A stretch of DNA of 64,000 nucleotides, from NCBI GenBank assembly GCA_016937945.1, contig JAFGVP010000073.1, positions 19,188 through 83,187 of the forward strand, in the 5' to 3' direction. Position numbers and translations under genes: made by a program. The notes below the pieces were generated by a model. It searched no databases. It saw nothing but the letters and a program-made list of their open reading frames with translations, and was not told the origin of the DNA. The stretch's first letter is position 1. The number at the start of each line of letters is the position of its first letter. Below, piece by piece: positions 62,208-64,000 of this stretch. Source of the DNA: Pontiellaceae bacterium. GTDB taxonomy: Bacteria > Verrucomicrobiota > Kiritimatiellia > Kiritimatiellales > Pontiellaceae.

Positions 62208-62809
62208 GATATCACCCCCGCGTGTCGCAGGCTCTGGGTCAGCTTCTTGGTTGCAGTATGTATGAGGGAGCCGACATACCCCTCCGACCGGTTAATCACT
62301 CCGGCAATTTCTTTGTAGGACATCTCCTCCTGCAGACGCAGCACCAGCACCTCCCGCTCCTTCGGACGCAGGGCCTCCAGGTGCTCCATCACCAGCGCAT
62401 GCCGTTCCTCGCGTTCGCGTTGACGTTCCTCATCGAACGGATCCGGCGGTTCCGGCTCCTGCCCCTTGCGTTCATGAAGGAAACGAAGACGCGACTCCTT
62501 GCGGATCAGGTCCACCGCGGCATTATGCGCCGTCCGGAAAAGCCATCCCTTCACAGGCAGCCCGCGTTGCGTGATCCGGCTCCAGTTGCTGTGGAATCGG
62601 ATAAATGTATCCTGCACCACATCCTGCGCGGCATCCGCATTGTTCAGCACCCGCGTGGCATAACGCAATAAAGCAGCCTGATACTGGCTCATAACCTCCT
62701 CCATCGTCTGATCATCCGGCCGGATTTCGGCGGATGGGGAAACCTGTCCGATCATTCCTTGATCCTTTTTATCGTCATTTTTCATGGAGGATACGTCTGT
62801 TCTATGCAT
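62204..62809 (-). CDS. ECF-type sigma factor
   Basis: The 201-residue protein has region 2 (LLRYATRVLNNADAAQDVVQDT) and region 4 (LRLQEEMSYKEIAGVINRSEGYVGSL). The start could also be the Met at 62785. The next gene encodes its likely zinc-finger anti-sigma partner. It follows plsC by 20 bases, so it may be read from the cdsA-plsC promoter. Confidence 0.93.
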   Translation of the reverse strand: MHRTDVSSMKNDDKKDQGMIGQVSPSAEIRPDDQTMEEVMSQYQAALLRYATRVLNNADAAQDVVQDTFIRFHSNWSRITQRGLPVKGWLFRTAHNAAVDLIRKESRLRFLHERKGQEPEPPDPFDEERQREREERHALVMEHLEALRPKEREVLVLRLQEEMSYKEIAGVINRSEGYVGSLIHTATKKLTQSLRHAGVIS

Positions 62810-62829
62810 GCCCTTTGAGCAAAATTCAA

Positions 62830-63567
62830 CTAATCTGTCGGGAGTTTTAATGGTTGTTCCCCGAGCAGCCTCACAGCCAGTTCAAGAGTCTCGGCAATCC
62901 TGTTCCAGCCGGAGCGATGGTGTTCCACGTTGCGGAATCTCTGCGGTTTCCCGATAATCGCGGTTACACGATGCGGTCGAGGCAAACGCCGCGATGCCGG
63001 CCACGCCTCAAAGGTTCCCCGCAGATAATACGGAATCACCGGCACATCGGTTCCCGCCACCAGCATTCCGACACCGGACTTGAAACGCGCAATCTCCCCG
63101 GTTCGAGATCGCGTTCCCTCCGGAAACAGAATCAGCCCGCAGCCGTCGGAGAGAAGTCGCTCACGAAGGGTTATCAGCGGCACGCCGCCGCTCCCGTCGC
63201 GCGCCATGGGGAGTACATTCAGGAACATGCCCGACAGATAGGCTGTCGTCCGGAACCGGAAGAACGTATCGCCGGCAGCCACCGGAAAGATCAGGTGATT
63301 CATGGAAACCGGAAGGAGTGATCCGACAACCAATGCATCGAGATGGCTGGAATGGTTACCAACCAGCACAAACGGAGGATGAAGCGGAAGGTTTTCCTTC
63401 CCGGAGATACGCAATCGATGAACCGTATGCAGGTAGGTTCTCATCAGCCCCCAGCGAAGCGCGCAGGTGGATGCCCCGATTACACCATGTTCGCGCCGAA
63501 TGCTCCTAAATCGCTCTTTTGGAGGAAGATCCTGATCCTTCGCAGCTTTATAATGCCACGCCTCCAC
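62830..63567 (-). CDS. plsC: 1-acyl-glycerol-3-phosphate acyltransferase
   Basis: The 245-residue protein shows the acyltransferase motifs NHSSHLDAL (HX4D) and FPEGTRSRTGEI. It makes phosphatidic acid, the substrate of the CdsA protein encoded just upstream. Its start touches the cdsA stop. Confidence 0.92.
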   Translation of the reverse strand: MEAWHYKAAKDQDLPPKERFRSIRREHGVIGASTCALRWGLMRTYLHTVHRLRISGKENLPLHPPFVLVGNHSSHLDALVVGSLLPVSMNHLIFPVAAGDTFFRFRTTAYLSGMFLNVLPMARDGSGGVPLITLRERLLSDGCGLILFPEGTRSRTGEIARFKSGVGMLVAGTDVPVIPYYLRGTFEAWPASRRLPRPHRVTAIIGKPQRFRNVEHHRSGWNRIAETLELAVRLLGEQPLKLPTD

Positions 63568-64000
63568 TATCCGCCTCCATGGAAGATGCGGACCGGCTGA
63601 TCCAGGCCGATTCCCATGAAATAACCGACATAATGGAAAAACGCCGGAGCCACCAGCAGCAGGCTGTCGAACCGGTCCAGCAGGCCGCCATGCCCCGGCA
63701 GCACATGCCCCATGTCCTTGACGCCCAGATCGCGCTTAATCGACGAAATCACCAGATCGCCCAACTGACCCGCCAGACTGATAATCACCCCCAGCCCGAT
63801 CAAGCGGGAAAGATGATCCATCTCGGTACCGCGGAAAACCGCCGATCCCATAACGGAAACCAGCACAACCGTTCCAGACATGGCTCCCAGCATTCCGGCC
63901 AGTGTTTTATTGGGACTCACTGCTGTCCAAAACAGCAAATAGGTTAGGTTTGACCTGCTGATTTCTCTCGGGGAAAGAGTCTTTGATCGCTGTTTTTCAA
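63567..64000 (-). CDS. cdsA: phosphatidate cytidylyltransferase, C-terminal part
   Basis: The C-terminal third carries the CdsA signature (SSIKRDLGVKDMGHVLPGHG followed by DRFDS). The frame stays open to the window edge, so the gene starts outside. The codons at 63927-64000 do not look like CdsA: the membrane segment expected before SPNKT is replaced by a polar, basic stretch. CdsA makes CDP-diacylglycerol. The 5' part needs neighbouring sequence. Confidence 0.8.
   Translation of the reverse strand, partial: EKQRSKTLSPREISRSNLTYLLFWTAVSPNKTLAGMLGAMSGTVVLVSVMGSAVFRGTEMDHLSRLIGLGVIISLAGQLGDLVISSIKRDLGVKDMGHVLPGHGGLLDRFDSLLLVAPAFFHYVGYFMGIGLDQPVRIFHGGG

Noticed and set aside
1..64000. CRISPR arrays, rRNA, tRNA genes or a replication origin
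   Set aside because: No regular spacer-repeat array, tRNA-like cloverleaf or cluster of DnaA boxes was noticed on either strand.

Overview
The window looks like a chromosome segment of a Gram-negative bacterium of the PVC superphylum, possibly Kiritimatiellota. This is inference. It rests on a PEP-CTERM sorting signal at base 1-153, many lipoprotein signals, outer-membrane and LPS functions (KdsD, a MipA-type barrel), ECF sigma factors, and high GC in most genes. No rRNA, tRNA or CRISPR array was seen. Genes are dense and often overlap by 4 bp (ATGA).

Layout. 0-9.3 kb: PEP-CTERM protein tail, alkaline phosphatase, YibE/F permease, a decayed group II intron sitting on the T-run of a terminator, a coiled-coil lipoprotein, a thioredoxin-like protein, deoB-guaD, a radical SAM protein and a cytochrome c-PQQ dehydrogenase fusion. 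9.3-19.5 kb: one minus-strand block with CreB/CreC, CreD, a VIT/VWA sortase target, its sortase, a second VWA protein and a second histidine kinase/response regulator. A cre-tag-like array lies upstream of creD and a second direct-repeat array upstream of the VWA gene. 19.5-23.7 kb: a frameshifted DUF504 gene, two lipoproteins and a BlaI/BlaR1-like pair with dyad operators. 23.8-37 kb: an alaS 3'-end relic, alaS, a DUF2141-MipA fusion, a GH78 enzyme, a serine hydrolase, a Sel1 protein, dnaG, a LysM lipoprotein and sppA. 37-48 kb: kdsD, a PpiD-like foldase, fxsA, a HAD-UbiA fusion, a PfkB kinase, priA, and a tsaC-ywlE-[rpiB-glyA fusion] operon. 48-56.6 kb: ECF sigma factor with a membrane partner, uracil-DNA glycosylase, a pseudouridine synthase broken by one in-frame TGA, a CinA-like protein, rsmB, and ymdB-xseA-xseB-degP. 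56.9-64 kb: hybrid kinase, lipoprotein, and a cdsA-plsC-sigma-(zinc finger/VWA) run.

The most notable unit is the 9.3-19.5 kb block. It joins a dedicated one-target sortase system to creBCD and a second two-component system, all on one strand, with promoter elements that fit OmpR-family regulators. Next are the RpiB-GlyA fusion, the M56 sensor and lipoprotein that share a Met/Gln-rich coiled-coil tail, and the intron relic whose position matches group IIC target choice.
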